In this document: positions 8,929-18,138 of the stretch, piece by piece | How positions within the stretch are numbered: the stretch's first letter is position 1 | Layout of the letters: each line of letters begins with the position of its first letter | Assembly (NCBI GenBank): GCA_040386975.1 | Contig: JAZKEO010000006.1 | Coordinates: 1-64,000, forward strand | Origin: M2408 sp040386975 | GTDB lineage: Bacteria; Bacteroidota; Bacteroidia; Flavobacteriales_D; Crocinitomicaceae | Length of the DNA: 64,000 bases | Direction of reading: 5' to 3' | Position numbers and translations under genes: made by a program | The notes under the pieces: generated by a model | What the model saw: the letters and a program-made list of their open reading frames with translations, nothing else | Databases searched by the model: none | Told to the model about the DNA's origin: nothing

Positions 8929-9867
8929 TTATTTCATCAAAATTTTAAAAACTCCATCAATTACTTGAGCCATACGTTTTAAATCAAGTGTTTCCATGGT
9001 GTCCGTATCTTGATGATAATTTTTATTTCTATAAAAAGCTGTATCGGTAATCATTAAAGCTGAAAAACCAAATTTCCAATAATTCAAATGATCAGAAAAA
9101 TCGATTCCCGGCAAAGCTTTTGGACCACTAAATTTTTTTGTTCGAATTGATTTCGTGTTTTTGAATCCGCGACAAAATTTGTGAACGAACTTTCCTGCTC
9201 CAAATTTTTTCACCAAAGTAATGTAGTTTCCTCGGTTTCCGTAAATCAAAGAAAGTATTTTGAGTGGATACTCTTGTGTGTGTTTTTCGTCTTTGAAAAA
9301 ACCAATCATTTCAAGTGAAATCATTCCATAAACTATAGCTTTTGAATCCGAAAGTGATTTTGCATGAATATAACTTCCCATGGATTCAGTTCTAAAAAAC
9401 GGTGGTTCTTCCAAACTGTAAGCGACCAAATCAATGCGGTTTTTTAGCTTTTGACCTTTCAACAAACGAGCTAATTCTAGTAAACCTACCACGCCACTTG
9501 CATTGTCGTCTGCACCTTCTTGATTATCACAGACATCGTAATGAGCTCCAACGACAATTCGTTTTTTATTTTCAATCCCAAAGGAACAAAGCACATTTTT
9601 ATAAATTCTACCATCAACTTCAAACTCTTGAAAGGAAACTGAATCAGCATAGAGCAAAAATTCATCTCTGATATAATCAGCTGTTTTGTTGAGTAAAGCT
9701 AAATTATTATACGTTCTAAAAGTCTTGGTTTTTGTAATATTGGTTAAATGAGATTTAATCAGGTTTGTATCAGCGAAATTTTGAGAAAAGCACTTGAAGT
9801 TTAACAAAACTAGTGCTGAGAAAAGTAATAAAAGTTTTATTTGATTAAGAATTTTACCTTTTTTCAT
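8929..9867 (-). CDS. M28 family zinc aminopeptidase-like protein, exported
   Basis: Zinc metallopeptidase of the M28 family, with a signal peptide (hydrophobic LLLLFSALVLLNF, cleavage near CFSQ) sending it to the periplasm or outside. Zinc-ligand motifs are present: VGAHYDVC (His, Asp context), GADDNASG (bridging Asp), SLEEPPF (Glu pair), and a late His in DFSDHLNYW. I start it at the ATG at 9867. An in-frame TTG nine bases earlier lies inside a perfect -7 element (TATTTTTG, 9874-9881), so it cannot be the start of the same transcript. The peptide substrate is unknown. Confidence 0.82.
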   Translation of the reverse strand: MKKGKILNQIKLLLLFSALVLLNFKCFSQNFADTNLIKSHLTNITKTKTFRTYNNLALLNKTADYIRDEFLLYADSVSFQEFEVDGRIYKNVLCSFGIENKKRIVVGAHYDVCDNQEGADDNASGVVGLLELARLLKGQKLKNRIDLVAYSLEEPPFFRTESMGSYIHAKSLSDSKAIVYGMISLEMIGFFKDEKHTQEYPLKILSLIYGNRGNYITLVKKFGAGKFVHKFCRGFKNTKSIRTKKFSGPKALPGIDFSDHLNYWKFGFSALMITDTAFYRNKNYHQDTDTMETLDLKRMAQVIDGVFKILMK

Positions 9868-9873
9868 ATTAAA

Positions 9874-9881
9874 CAAAAATA
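9874..9881 (-). promoter_or_regulatory. -7 promoter element for the M28 peptidase gene
   Basis: TATTTTTG on the reverse strand, ending 6 bases before the ATG. The transcript would start at or within a base or two of the start codon, giving a leaderless or nearly leaderless mRNA. Confidence 0.45.
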
Positions 9882-9916
9882 TTATTTTTTATGATAAAAA
9901 GGAATTGTTTTGAGGA

Positions 9917-10288
9917 TTAATTCAAATTTACCAATACAATTCTAAACCCATCAGGATCCAAAAACATCTTTCCATTCAAGTTCCAATAAGGATTTTCTGC
10001 TTTTATAAAAGAAATATTATTTAAAGTAAGAGATTTTAAAATAGCGTCATATTCTGCCTTTGAATCTGAATATAAGGCGATTAAATCGTCTTCAACGAAG
10101 CTGTGAATTATATTTTTAGTTGAAGTTGTAAACTCTAAATGCCAATCTAAATCTTGTTTTCCTAAAAATACACCGTCGTAATTGCTGTGATTTTTGAATT
10201 CACCCAAAATCTCAAAATTCAGAGTTTTTGTATAAAACTCTATTATTCGTTTTAAATCGTTCGTGTGTCTGGCAAATCTTAATTTCAT
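9917..10288 (-). CDS. VOC family (glyoxalase/bleomycin-resistance fold) protein
   Basis: Single vicinal-oxygen-chelate domain of 123 residues, close to YycE-like proteins. It starts with MKLRFARHTNDLKRIIEFYT and contains NYDGVFLG, WHLEFTTS and the C-terminal FLDPDGFRIVLVN. I choose the ATG at 10288 because it begins one base after the stop of the MBOAT gene and matches the family N-terminus; a longer frame would run back into that gene. The position at the end of the acyltransferase operon is probably transcriptional convenience. Substrate unknown. Confidence 0.75.
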   Translation of the reverse strand: MKLRFARHTNDLKRIIEFYTKTLNFEILGEFKNHSNYDGVFLGKQDLDWHLEFTTSTKNIIHSFVEDDLIALYSDSKAEYDAILKSLTLNNISFIKAENPYWNLNGKMFLDPDGFRIVLVNLN

Positions 10289-10289
10289 G

Positions 10290-11957
10290 TTAGAAAACCA
10301 AATAAGCAAAAGGTTTAGATACATCTGAAACCAATTGATAAATCAAAATGACAAGAAAAACAACTACAAAAACTTGTTTGTAAACCGACATTCTCGTATA
10401 TTTTTCTTCCGCTTTTGCTTTCCATGAAGCTGGTAACCAATGCAAAATAAATCCAATCAAGACAACAATTAATATTTGATAAAACGAAGAAACGAAATTT
10501 CCGAATATTTCTGATGAAAATTGAAAATTGCTATAAATATGTTCTAAAAATTTTCCTGGAGCATTTTTTTCCTGCATCACAAACCAAATTCGTGTGAACG
10601 TAATGAAGTTAAAGGTGATAAATATTTTCCAAAAGCGCGTTATTAAGGCTTGTGAATTTTCATAAGGACTAATTTTTTTCCAATAATTGTAAACCACCAA
10701 AGCAACACCATTCATTGTTCCCCAAATAACAAAACTTTCACTTGGTCCATGCCACAAACCACCTACAATCATAGTTATAAGTAAATTTAAATCCCGGTGA
10801 ACGTATTTTTTAAAATTTGGAATAAAGTATAGTAAAGCTAAATACAATGCGGTGATTCCTAAATAAATATAAATCAATTCATACCATTGTGTGATGAAAA
10901 TTAAGAAAATCAAAATCACAAAAATCATGATGTAGGAACCCAATCCACCTGTTTTATTTCCACCTAGAGGAATGTATAAATATTCTCTAAAGAATGATCC
11001 TAAAGATCGATGCCAACGACGCCAAAACTCTCCCACATTGATTGCTTTATAAGGAGAATCAAAGTTTTTAGTTAAACTAAAGCCCATCAAACGAGCAATT
11101 CCAGTTGCGATGTCTGTGTAACCCGAAAAATCACCATAAATATAAAGTGAATACGCCCACATGGCAACAATTCCAACAAATCCAGGATACGTTTCAGGTG
11201 CATCCATCACTTTGTCAATAAAATGAACCGCAATGTAATCGGCAAAAATTAATTTTTTGATTAAACCCTTTACAATCTGAATACTTGCCCACGAAAAATC
11301 AATTTTATCTAAATGATAAGGCTTGTAAATTTGAGGAATAAAATCTTTTGCTTTAGCAATTGGTCCTAAAACTAATTGTGGGAAAAATGTGGCATAAAAA
11401 GTATAATCAAACACATTTTTTACGGGCTCAACTTCTTTTCTGTAAACGTCTACAACGTAAGAAATACTTTGAAAGGTGATGAAAGAAACTCCTCCAGCGG
11501 CGAATAATTTTGTGTCAAATGAACCTTCTCCAAAAAAGCCATTCCCCCACAAAGCAAATTGATTTAATATTTCAAAATCTGTGTGAAATAAGGCATTAAA
11601 TGATTCCGTGAAAAAGAAACCGTATTTGAAATAGATTAGAACTAAAATATTCAATGAAATACCAATAATTAATCCTTTTTTTCGCTTTTTATCATCTTTC
11701 GCTTTTGAAATCCAATTTCCAATTGCGAAATTCCAAAACATACTTCCTATTAAAAAAAGGACAAACAATTTTGCCGTTTTGTAATAGAAAAATAAGGAAA
11801 CAATGGTAATAAAAATACTTCTTACAAGTTTTTTTTGATGTAAGAAAGAAAAAACAAACATCATCAAAATAAAAAACAACCAAAAATCCAACACCGTAAA
11901 AGTGAGTGGCTTCATTGTCTCTAAATTGATATTAAAAATTTGATAAATCCGCTCCAT
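10290..11957 (-). CDS. MBOAT family O-acyltransferase (AlgI/DltB-like)
   Basis: Polytopic inner-membrane acyltransferase of the AlgI/DltB type, which passes acyl groups across the membrane for O-acylation of surface glycans. About ten to twelve membrane segments are visible. The signature FWRRWHRSLGSFFREYLYIPLGGN and, about 85 residues later, GGLWHGPSESFVIWG with the catalytic His are intact. The 555 residues are usual. It directly follows two SGNH-hydrolase-like genes, the standard partners that finish the transfer in the periplasm. A start 14 codons later (11915) is also possible. Which glycan is modified cannot be read from the window. Confidence 0.88.
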   Translation of the reverse strand: MERIYQIFNINLETMKPLTFTVLDFWLFFILMMFVFSFLHQKKLVRSIFITIVSLFFYYKTAKLFVLFLIGSMFWNFAIGNWISKAKDDKKRKKGLIIGISLNILVLIYFKYGFFFTESFNALFHTDFEILNQFALWGNGFFGEGSFDTKLFAAGGVSFITFQSISYVVDVYRKEVEPVKNVFDYTFYATFFPQLVLGPIAKAKDFIPQIYKPYHLDKIDFSWASIQIVKGLIKKLIFADYIAVHFIDKVMDAPETYPGFVGIVAMWAYSLYIYGDFSGYTDIATGIARLMGFSLTKNFDSPYKAINVGEFWRRWHRSLGSFFREYLYIPLGGNKTGGLGSYIMIFVILIFLIFITQWYELIYIYLGITALYLALLYFIPNFKKYVHRDLNLLITMIVGGLWHGPSESFVIWGTMNGVALVVYNYWKKISPYENSQALITRFWKIFITFNFITFTRIWFVMQEKNAPGKFLEHIYSNFQFSSEIFGNFVSSFYQILIVVLIGFILHWLPASWKAKAEEKYTRMSVYKQVFVVVFLVILIYQLVSDVSKPFAYLVF

Positions 11958-11960
11958 ATT

Positions 11961-13307
11961 CTAATTTTGTTCTTTTAGAAAAGAATTGTTTTGACGAAGT
12001 TGCATCTGTTCGAGCCATTTGAGGAATGATTCAAAAAACATTTCACCTTTTAGTCGATATCCAGAAGCTGTGAAATGAACTAAATCTCCACGCATCAAAC
12101 CATTGCGACTCCACGTTTTTGAAGCACCCAATTCACCCATAATTCCATAAAAATCCCAAACTGCTGCTTCGTATTTTTTTGCCAATTGAATAATCATTTC
12201 GCGTTCTCGAGCCACATTTTTATTCAAATAACGCTTTTTGAAATAAGCATCGTTTGGAACGGTAAGTAAAATTGCACAGTTTGGATTTGCTCGCATAACC
12301 ATTTGCAACACTGAATCTAAATTTGCTCTAAAAATTTCAGGTCTAAAACTCGAATAAGGAACATTAGCATCATTCGTACCTACAGAAAAAGCAAAGAAAT
12401 CAGGTGGGAATTCTTTCAATTGTTCTTCAAAATATTTGTTTTTCAAATAAGTAGATAAAGATGCTCCATTTACCCCAATTGTTGAGTAAGAAATTCCTGG
12501 TTCTTTGTTTGAAAGCTGGAAACCTAAAATACGTAAATCATATTTCATGACTGTGTCACGGGCAAAAAACAAATCAAAACGTTCCATTTTATCAGTAAAA
12601 AACACATCCGTGTAACCAATAAGTGGATTATTTTGTTTTTTCAAGACAAAAATTTCATCTTCACCAAAATTTAACTCATAAGGAAAATCTCCTTTGTTGT
12701 GGTAAATTCTTAAACGGTCAAAACCAGGTTTTACTTCTGTCTTATCGTAAGAAAAATGAATTTCTACAGCTGAATCTGGACACTCAACAATTATTCCCAT
12801 TAAACCATAATCAACAGAATCTGGTCTGTCAGTCGTACTTCGATAATTTGCCCATTTATTCGGCGATTTAAACACGTAATTCCAAGGATTATTTGTTCCA
12901 GCCAAATCAAAAGGGAAAACCAAACCTCTTTCACCTTCTAGTCCTTCCCAATTTGTTTGTAAGGCTGTTCGCATTTCATGTGTATAAATATCAGCTTGTA
13001 AATGTGAACCACCAATGTGATAAAAATTAAGTTTTCTATCCTTAAACTCAATCATTTGCTGAAAATTGTAGAACAATTTCTCAAAATTGGCACTGTTTTC
13101 CGTAAAAAATTGATAATGATTACGTTCAAAATGAATAAAAGGATATTTTTTAGTTAATGTTGAATCGACAATTCCGAAAAACACGCGATTTTTGTAATTA
13201 TTCAAAGAATCGCTTTTGCGTAGCGAATCTTGTCCGTGTGTATTACACGAAATAAATGTTACAATGATTAGTAAAATTCCAAGTATATGCATAATTAATT
13301 TTATCAT
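11961..13307 (-). CDS. SGNH/GDSL hydrolase-like lipoprotein, O-acyltransferase partner
   Basis: Exported lipoprotein (hydrophobic MIKLIMHILGILLIIVTFISC, lipobox cysteine in FISC) with an SGNH fold. Block I reads HIGGSHLQAD, keeping the nucleophilic serine but with Gly in place of Asp of GDS. FAFSVGTNDAN is the Asn block and GDLVHFTASG the Asp-His block. It is expected to act outside the inner membrane with the MBOAT protein. The start at 13307 gives an ATGA overlap with the preceding gene; a longer frame starts 12 bases earlier. Confidence 0.8.
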   Translation of the reverse strand: MIKLIMHILGILLIIVTFISCNTHGQDSLRKSDSLNNYKNRVFFGIVDSTLTKKYPFIHFERNHYQFFTENSANFEKLFYNFQQMIEFKDRKLNFYHIGGSHLQADIYTHEMRTALQTNWEGLEGERGLVFPFDLAGTNNPWNYVFKSPNKWANYRSTTDRPDSVDYGLMGIIVECPDSAVEIHFSYDKTEVKPGFDRLRIYHNKGDFPYELNFGEDEIFVLKKQNNPLIGYTDVFFTDKMERFDLFFARDTVMKYDLRILGFQLSNKEPGISYSTIGVNGASLSTYLKNKYFEEQLKEFPPDFFAFSVGTNDANVPYSSFRPEIFRANLDSVLQMVMRANPNCAILLTVPNDAYFKKRYLNKNVAREREMIIQLAKKYEAAVWDFYGIMGELGASKTWSRNGLMRGDLVHFTASGYRLKGEMFFESFLKWLEQMQLRQNNSFLKEQN

Positions 13308-14770
13308 GGTGCTTTCCATTTTGCATATTCAGCGGCAAATGCTTCGTAAAACAATTGCGATGCAATACTTGAACCTCTAGGACTAAAATGAATGTAATCT
13401 TTTCCTGCTAAACCTTTTTCAACCCAAGATGGCATTGAGTTTACTCCCCCCATGGCTTCAAACAAATCCCAATATCCTCCACCAATATCCATTGTTGCTT
13501 TTTTCATTGCGCGAACTAAAGCTGGCAAATAAGGATAGGTTTCGTAAGCTCCTTCGTAAAAACGCGACATATCGCTTGGTCCGATAACTAAAATTGTGGC
13601 TGATGGACGAATGCGTTTAATCGCTTGTAATTGACCTTTAAATTGGCGAGCATAATTTCGAGCTGCAGAACTATCTCTTAGATAAGGGACAGAATTTCCT
13701 CCAAATTGCATGATGACAAGTTCCACATTCAAATCACTGTACATTTTACCTAATAATTGCTGATCTAAATTACCAAAAAACGTACCACTTGAACCACGCA
13801 TAGCAATGTTATCAACTTGTACACCAATATCCCCCTCCAAAGAGAAGCCTAAAATGGTTGGACTAACTGTACTTGAAAAAACATATTTCAATTTCCCCGC
13901 AGAAGCATCAAAACTCATGGGTAAAACATGGTATTTTCCATCTTGTTCTAGACTGTCTTCGTGAATGATATTGCCATTTTGGAAAATTTTAATAGAACAA
14001 GGCGTGTAACAAGAAGTGTAAAATAAATTGACATTGTTGTAATTCCGTGAACGGGAAAAAGCGGAACGTGAAGGTTCAATTTCTATCCAACCTTCTTGAA
14101 TTGTTGTGCGAGAAGCTCTTTCAGCTGAATCCATAAATTCAGGTGTAAAACGTCCAGCACTTCCCATTGCTCCATAACGTCTGGATTTCAATTTCGCCCC
14201 ACCAAAAACGGTATATCTTGTAAAATTTGGAGAATAAGTTTGCTTGAAACTATTTGTATTGTAAACGTTAACTGTTGGAACCAAACCTGGTCCATTTCCA
14301 CCAAATCGTTCTTGAATACGTTGACGGATAAAAGCTGTCATTCTATCTCCTTCAATTTGAGAATCTCCGTAATGCAAAATTCGAATCTTTTTGTTTGTGG
14401 CGTTTTCTAATTTCTCAAAAAGTTCATGCAATTTAGCTAAACCACTTTCTGACAAATGAATTTTTGTAGAACTTTCGGTAACAAGTTTCCCTCCTGAAGG
14501 TTTTCCCATTGAACCTTTTGCGTTTTTGTGCTGTAAAAGTGAATCAACTTCTTGTTCTTCAATAATTAAAGTATCAACCTTTTGAATGAATTTTGTAATG
14601 TCTTTTGCTTTTTTAGGTTTTGGATGAAGTGCTTTATTCCAAGAAAGAAAACGCACATTTAAGTTGCCCACATTCCAACCTTCTTTGGGTACAAAAAAAG
14701 AAATGCTCGACAGTAAAACAAATACTGCAAGAATAAATAAAGATACGTGAAGGGGTTTGTAACTTTTCAT
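13304..14770 (-). CDS. SGNH/GDSL hydrolase-like protein, O-acyltransferase partner
   Basis: First gene of the acylation operon. One N-terminal membrane segment (PLHVSLFILAVFVLLSSISFF) anchors a large periplasmic part. Canonical SGNH blocks are present: LHYGDSQIEGD with the nucleophile, MQFGGNSVPY, and GKDYIHFSPRGS with the Asp-His pair. The serine-to-His spacing of more than 300 residues reflects an inserted beta-rich domain, as in AlgX/PatB-like acetyltransferases. The ATG at 14770 is chosen because the longer frame would begin inside the -7 element at 14786-14793. Confidence 0.8.
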   Translation of the reverse strand: MKSYKPLHVSLFILAVFVLLSSISFFVPKEGWNVGNLNVRFLSWNKALHPKPKKAKDITKFIQKVDTLIIEEQEVDSLLQHKNAKGSMGKPSGGKLVTESSTKIHLSESGLAKLHELFEKLENATNKKIRILHYGDSQIEGDRMTAFIRQRIQERFGGNGPGLVPTVNVYNTNSFKQTYSPNFTRYTVFGGAKLKSRRYGAMGSAGRFTPEFMDSAERASRTTIQEGWIEIEPSRSAFSRSRNYNNVNLFYTSCYTPCSIKIFQNGNIIHEDSLEQDGKYHVLPMSFDASAGKLKYVFSSTVSPTILGFSLEGDIGVQVDNIAMRGSSGTFFGNLDQQLLGKMYSDLNVELVIMQFGGNSVPYLRDSSAARNYARQFKGQLQAIKRIRPSATILVIGPSDMSRFYEGAYETYPYLPALVRAMKKATMDIGGGYWDLFEAMGGVNSMPSWVEKGLAGKDYIHFSPRGSSIASQLFYEAFAAEYAKWKAP

Positions 14771-14785
14771 TTTTATAACAACTCG

Positions 14786-14793
14786 CAAAAATA
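14786..14793 (-). promoter_or_regulatory. -7 promoter element for the SGNH-SGNH-MBOAT operon
   Basis: TATTTTTG on the reverse strand, 15 bases before the chosen start codon. It rules out the longer upstream start for the first gene of the operon. Confidence 0.45.
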
Positions 14794-14909
14794 CAAAGAA
14801 ATTTTGAGAGGATTTTTAAGAAAAATAATTTTTTTAATGTTGATTTAATAGCAAATTCTGATATTATTTAAATAATATATTTTATCTTGCACTACTAAAA
14901 CTTCATTTT

Positions 14910-16529
14910 ATGATTCCAGATCAAGAAATTGAGATTCCTATTTCTTTAAGTTTAACACCATATACAGGTGTTTGGACAGGGGCTGAAGCTGCTCATTTGC
15001 TCAGAAGAACACTTTTTGGCCCAACATTTCAGCAAATAAATGAAGCTGTTACAAATGGAATGAATGAAACTGTTGCTCAACTTTTAACAATTCCAATTTA
15101 CAATCCTCCCTTGACTGTTTCTGTGAATGAATCTGTTTCACCTTTTGGAACTACCTGGGTTGATTCCGTTTATCCAACGGATTTAATACAAAGACAAAAT
15201 ACAGAAAATGCACGCCGTGATTCTTTAGGAGCCTGGCAATTTGAATTAATAAACAAACAAGGATTAAGTATTCATCAAAAAATGTGTCTTTTTTGGCAAA
15301 ACCATTTCGCCGCTGAGTCAACTTTTGATTCGAGAGCAACTTATGATTATCACATGTTGATTTATTCTCAATCTTTAGGAAATTTTAAGCAATTGGTTAA
15401 AGATATTACCATTAATCCTTCGATTTTAGTTTTTTTAAATGGAGCTCAAAACAACGTTTTTAGTCCAAATGAAAATTATGCAAGAGAATTGTTGGAATTA
15501 TATACCATTGGAAAAGGACCACAAATTGGTGAAGGAGATTACACCAATTACACCGAACAAGATGTACAAGCGGGAGCTAAAATTCTTACAGGTTGGACAA
15601 TTCAAAACTTCTTGAGTGACACCGTTACGGATGCTAGTTCTTATTTTGAACCAATTCTTCACGATACAACTGACAAAACGCTTTCAGCTCATTTTGGAAA
15701 TGCAGTTGTTTCAAATGCGAATGAAAATGAATATTCAAATTACATAGATATTATTTTTCAACAAGAGGAATGTGCTAAATTTATTTGCAGAAAATTATAC
15801 CGTTGGTTTGTAAATTACGATTTAACTCCCGATGTTGAAACGACGATTATCAACGATATGGCAACAACTTTAATTTCTAACAATTATGAAATTTCATTAG
15901 TCATCGAAGAATTATTAAAAAGCGAACATTTTTACGATATAAGTGTGCGTGGTTCTATCATAAAAAACCCTATTGAATACTTATTTTCGTTTTTAAATAG
16001 CACGCATTCCAAACCATTATTTGATATATCAACTAATTATCAAATGTATTTACAGACTTATTGGTTGTGTGGTTCTTTGGGTATGAGTTATCATCAACCG
16101 CCAAATGTGGGAGGTTGGTATGCCTATTATCAAGCTCCAAATTATTCTAAATTATGGATAAATTCAAGTTACATAAAGTTACGTTTTGATGCTTCATCTT
16201 ATTTAACGATTTGGGGTGGAATTGATGTAAATGGGAATAAATTAGCTGTTAATCATCTCATTTTTCTTGATGGGTTATCAGTTCCAAGTGATCCGGTTCA
16301 AGTAATTGAAGATTTAACAATTGTTTTTTGTCCAAAAGGATTAACAGTTCTTGAAAAAGCTACGTTGAAAACTATTTTAACAAATGGATTGCCTGATTTT
16401 GAATGGACAGTTCAATATGGTGAGTACGCTTCAGACCCCACAAATCCTCTTGTTGCAACACCAGTAAGACAAAGAATTGCTCTAACTTTAGACAGTTTGT
16501 TTAAATTACCAGAATTTCAAACAATTTAA
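14910..16529 (+). CDS. DUF1800 domain protein
   Basis: The whole 539-residue protein is a DUF1800 domain, a large family of unknown function. Characteristic stretches are WTGAEAAHLLRRTLFG near the N-terminus, HQKMCLFWQNHF, ENYARELLELYTIG, LTGW, and PPNVGGWYAY. I see neither a signal peptide nor a C-terminal sorting domain, so it is probably cytoplasmic or exported in company with its partner. The DUF1501 gene begins nine bases after its stop. DUF1800 and DUF1501 genes are usually found side by side in Bacteroidota, Planctomycetota and Proteobacteria, so they are thought to act together. Confidence 0.85.
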   Translation: MIPDQEIEIPISLSLTPYTGVWTGAEAAHLLRRTLFGPTFQQINEAVTNGMNETVAQLLTIPIYNPPLTVSVNESVSPFGTTWVDSVYPTDLIQRQNTENARRDSLGAWQFELINKQGLSIHQKMCLFWQNHFAAESTFDSRATYDYHMLIYSQSLGNFKQLVKDITINPSILVFLNGAQNNVFSPNENYARELLELYTIGKGPQIGEGDYTNYTEQDVQAGAKILTGWTIQNFLSDTVTDASSYFEPILHDTTDKTLSAHFGNAVVSNANENEYSNYIDIIFQQEECAKFICRKLYRWFVNYDLTPDVETTIINDMATTLISNNYEISLVIEELLKSEHFYDISVRGSIIKNPIEYLFSFLNSTHSKPLFDISTNYQMYLQTYWLCGSLGMSYHQPPNVGGWYAYYQAPNYSKLWINSSYIKLRFDASSYLTIWGGIDVNGNKLAVNHLIFLDGLSVPSDPVQVIEDLTIVFCPKGLTVLEKATLKTILTNGLPDFEWTVQYGEYASDPTNPLVATPVRQRIALTLDSLFKLPEFQTI

Positions 16530-16538
16530 ACTTTGATT

Positions 16539-18095
16539 ATGAGAAGAAGAGATTTTGTAAAAAATTTAAGTCTGTCATCTGTTGCAGTTCCTTTTATATT
16601 TAAGGATTTAAAGTTTGAGGCTGTTTCCAAGAAATTATTTGATTTTTCACGAGCAGCTGAAGACCGAGTCTTAGTACTTGTTCGTTTAAACGGAGGAAAC
16701 GACGGCTTAAACACCTTAATTCCATTAGATCAATATGACAATTTAGTAATTCAACGCCCACGTGTTATTTTACCAGAAAATACAATCATTCCTATTGATG
16801 CAACAAATGGTTTTCATCCTGTAATGACTGGAATGGCAAGTATGTTTGCAAACAATAATTTGGCAATTATTCAAAATGTGGGTTACCCAGAAACAAACCG
16901 TTCGCATTTTAGATCAACCGATATTTGGTCGTATGGAAGTTTAGATCAAGCAACAAATACAGGTTGGCTTGGAAGAAACTTTGATCAAAATTACCCAAAT
17001 TTTCCTGAGGATTATCCAAACGAAGATTATCCAGATCCGTTTGCAATTAGTATGGGTTATGAAGTTTCATCTACGTGTCAAGGTTTAGTGGGGAATTTTT
17101 CTCACACAGTAATCAACCCAACTGATGCTGTAAACGTTGGAAATGGTTCTGCGTTAAATGATGGTACATATTATGGAAGTCACATGGAGTATTTGAGTAC
17201 AATTATTTCTCAAACAAATGCTTATGGTGTAACTGTAAATGCTGCAGCAAATGCTGGAAGTTCACTTTCCACATTATATGACCCAAATAATCCTTTAGCT
17301 TTACATCTTCAGAATGTTGCAAAAATGATTTCCGGGGGTTTAAAAACAAAAGTTTACATTGTTAATTTGAATGGTTTTGATACACATTCAGCTCAAATTG
17401 AAGCTGGAAATTCACTTTTAGGAGTTCATACAGATTTAATGAAAACGCTTTCAGATGCTATTACTGCTTTTCAAGATGATATTAATCTTTTGGGTTTATC
17501 TCAGAGAGTTGCAGGGATGACTTTCTCAGAATTTGGTCGCCAAATTGCTGATAATGCAAGTGATGGAACAGATCACGGAGATGCTGCACCTTTATTTTTA
17601 TTTGGTTCTTGTTTGAGTGGGACGATTATTGGTCCAAACCCAACGATTTCAAACATAATTGAAGACCAAGCAGGTATTCCAATGCAAATTGATTTTAGAG
17701 ATGTTTACGCTTCCATTTTGAGAGATTGGTTTGAAGTGGATGAAACACAAATTCAATCCCTTTTTGATTATCCTGTAAATTTTATGCCTTTGCTTCGTGC
17801 GTGTAATTTAGGAATCAACGATTTATCAAAAATTAGTTTTGATGCCCTGGTATTTCCAAATCCATGTGTAAACGAGGCTCATTTGCAATTTCTCTGCAAA
17901 GATGAATGGGTAAAAGCTGAAATTTATGACTTAACAGGAAAATTAATAACGACTTTAGTTGATAAAAAATTGGAACCAAATAAACACGAAATTCTTTTCG
18001 AAACAAAAGATTTACCTTTAGGAAATTACCAAATTTACATTCAGAAAAAATCAGGAAATGAAACTGTGAAGTTTTTGAAATTGAGAACAAACTAA
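16539..18095 (+). CDS. DUF1501 domain protein with type IX secretion sorting domain
   Basis: DUF1501 proteins belong to the alkaline-phosphatase/sulfatase-like superfamily but have no established reaction. The N-terminus MRRRDFVKNLSLSSVAVPF is a twin-arginine-type signal. Core motifs are VRLNGGNDGLN, NRSHFRSTDIW, NGFDTHSAQ, FSEFGRQ and GTDHGDAAP. Residues from about 430 form a Por/T9SS type A sorting domain (VFPNPCVNE, IYDLTGKLI, LPLGNYQIYI), so the protein should end up on the cell surface or outside. A TTG six bases upstream is in frame, but the ATG places the twin-arginine motif at the N-terminus. Cotranscribed with the DUF1800 gene. Confidence 0.87.
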   Translation: MRRRDFVKNLSLSSVAVPFIFKDLKFEAVSKKLFDFSRAAEDRVLVLVRLNGGNDGLNTLIPLDQYDNLVIQRPRVILPENTIIPIDATNGFHPVMTGMASMFANNNLAIIQNVGYPETNRSHFRSTDIWSYGSLDQATNTGWLGRNFDQNYPNFPEDYPNEDYPDPFAISMGYEVSSTCQGLVGNFSHTVINPTDAVNVGNGSALNDGTYYGSHMEYLSTIISQTNAYGVTVNAAANAGSSLSTLYDPNNPLALHLQNVAKMISGGLKTKVYIVNLNGFDTHSAQIEAGNSLLGVHTDLMKTLSDAITAFQDDINLLGLSQRVAGMTFSEFGRQIADNASDGTDHGDAAPLFLFGSCLSGTIIGPNPTISNIIEDQAGIPMQIDFRDVYASILRDWFEVDETQIQSLFDYPVNFMPLLRACNLGINDLSKISFDALVFPNPCVNEAHLQFLCKDEWVKAEIYDLTGKLITTLVDKKLEPNKHEILFETKDLPLGNYQIYIQKKSGNETVKFLKLRTN

Positions 18096-18097
18096 AA

Positions 18098-18133
18098 AAT
18101 TAGCTAATTAGCAAATGTGCTAATTAGCTAATT
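18098..18133. terminator. bidirectional hairpin between convergent genes
   Basis: A perfect 16-bp stem AATTAGCTAATTAGCA / TGCTAATTAGCTAATT with a 4-base loop lies between the stop of the DUF1501 gene (18095) and the stop of rseP (18139). A-runs on the left and a short AT-rich right flank suit termination in both directions. Similar AGCTAATTAGC strings are common spacer sequences in Bacteroidota. Confidence 0.6.
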
Positions 18134-18138
18134 AAATA

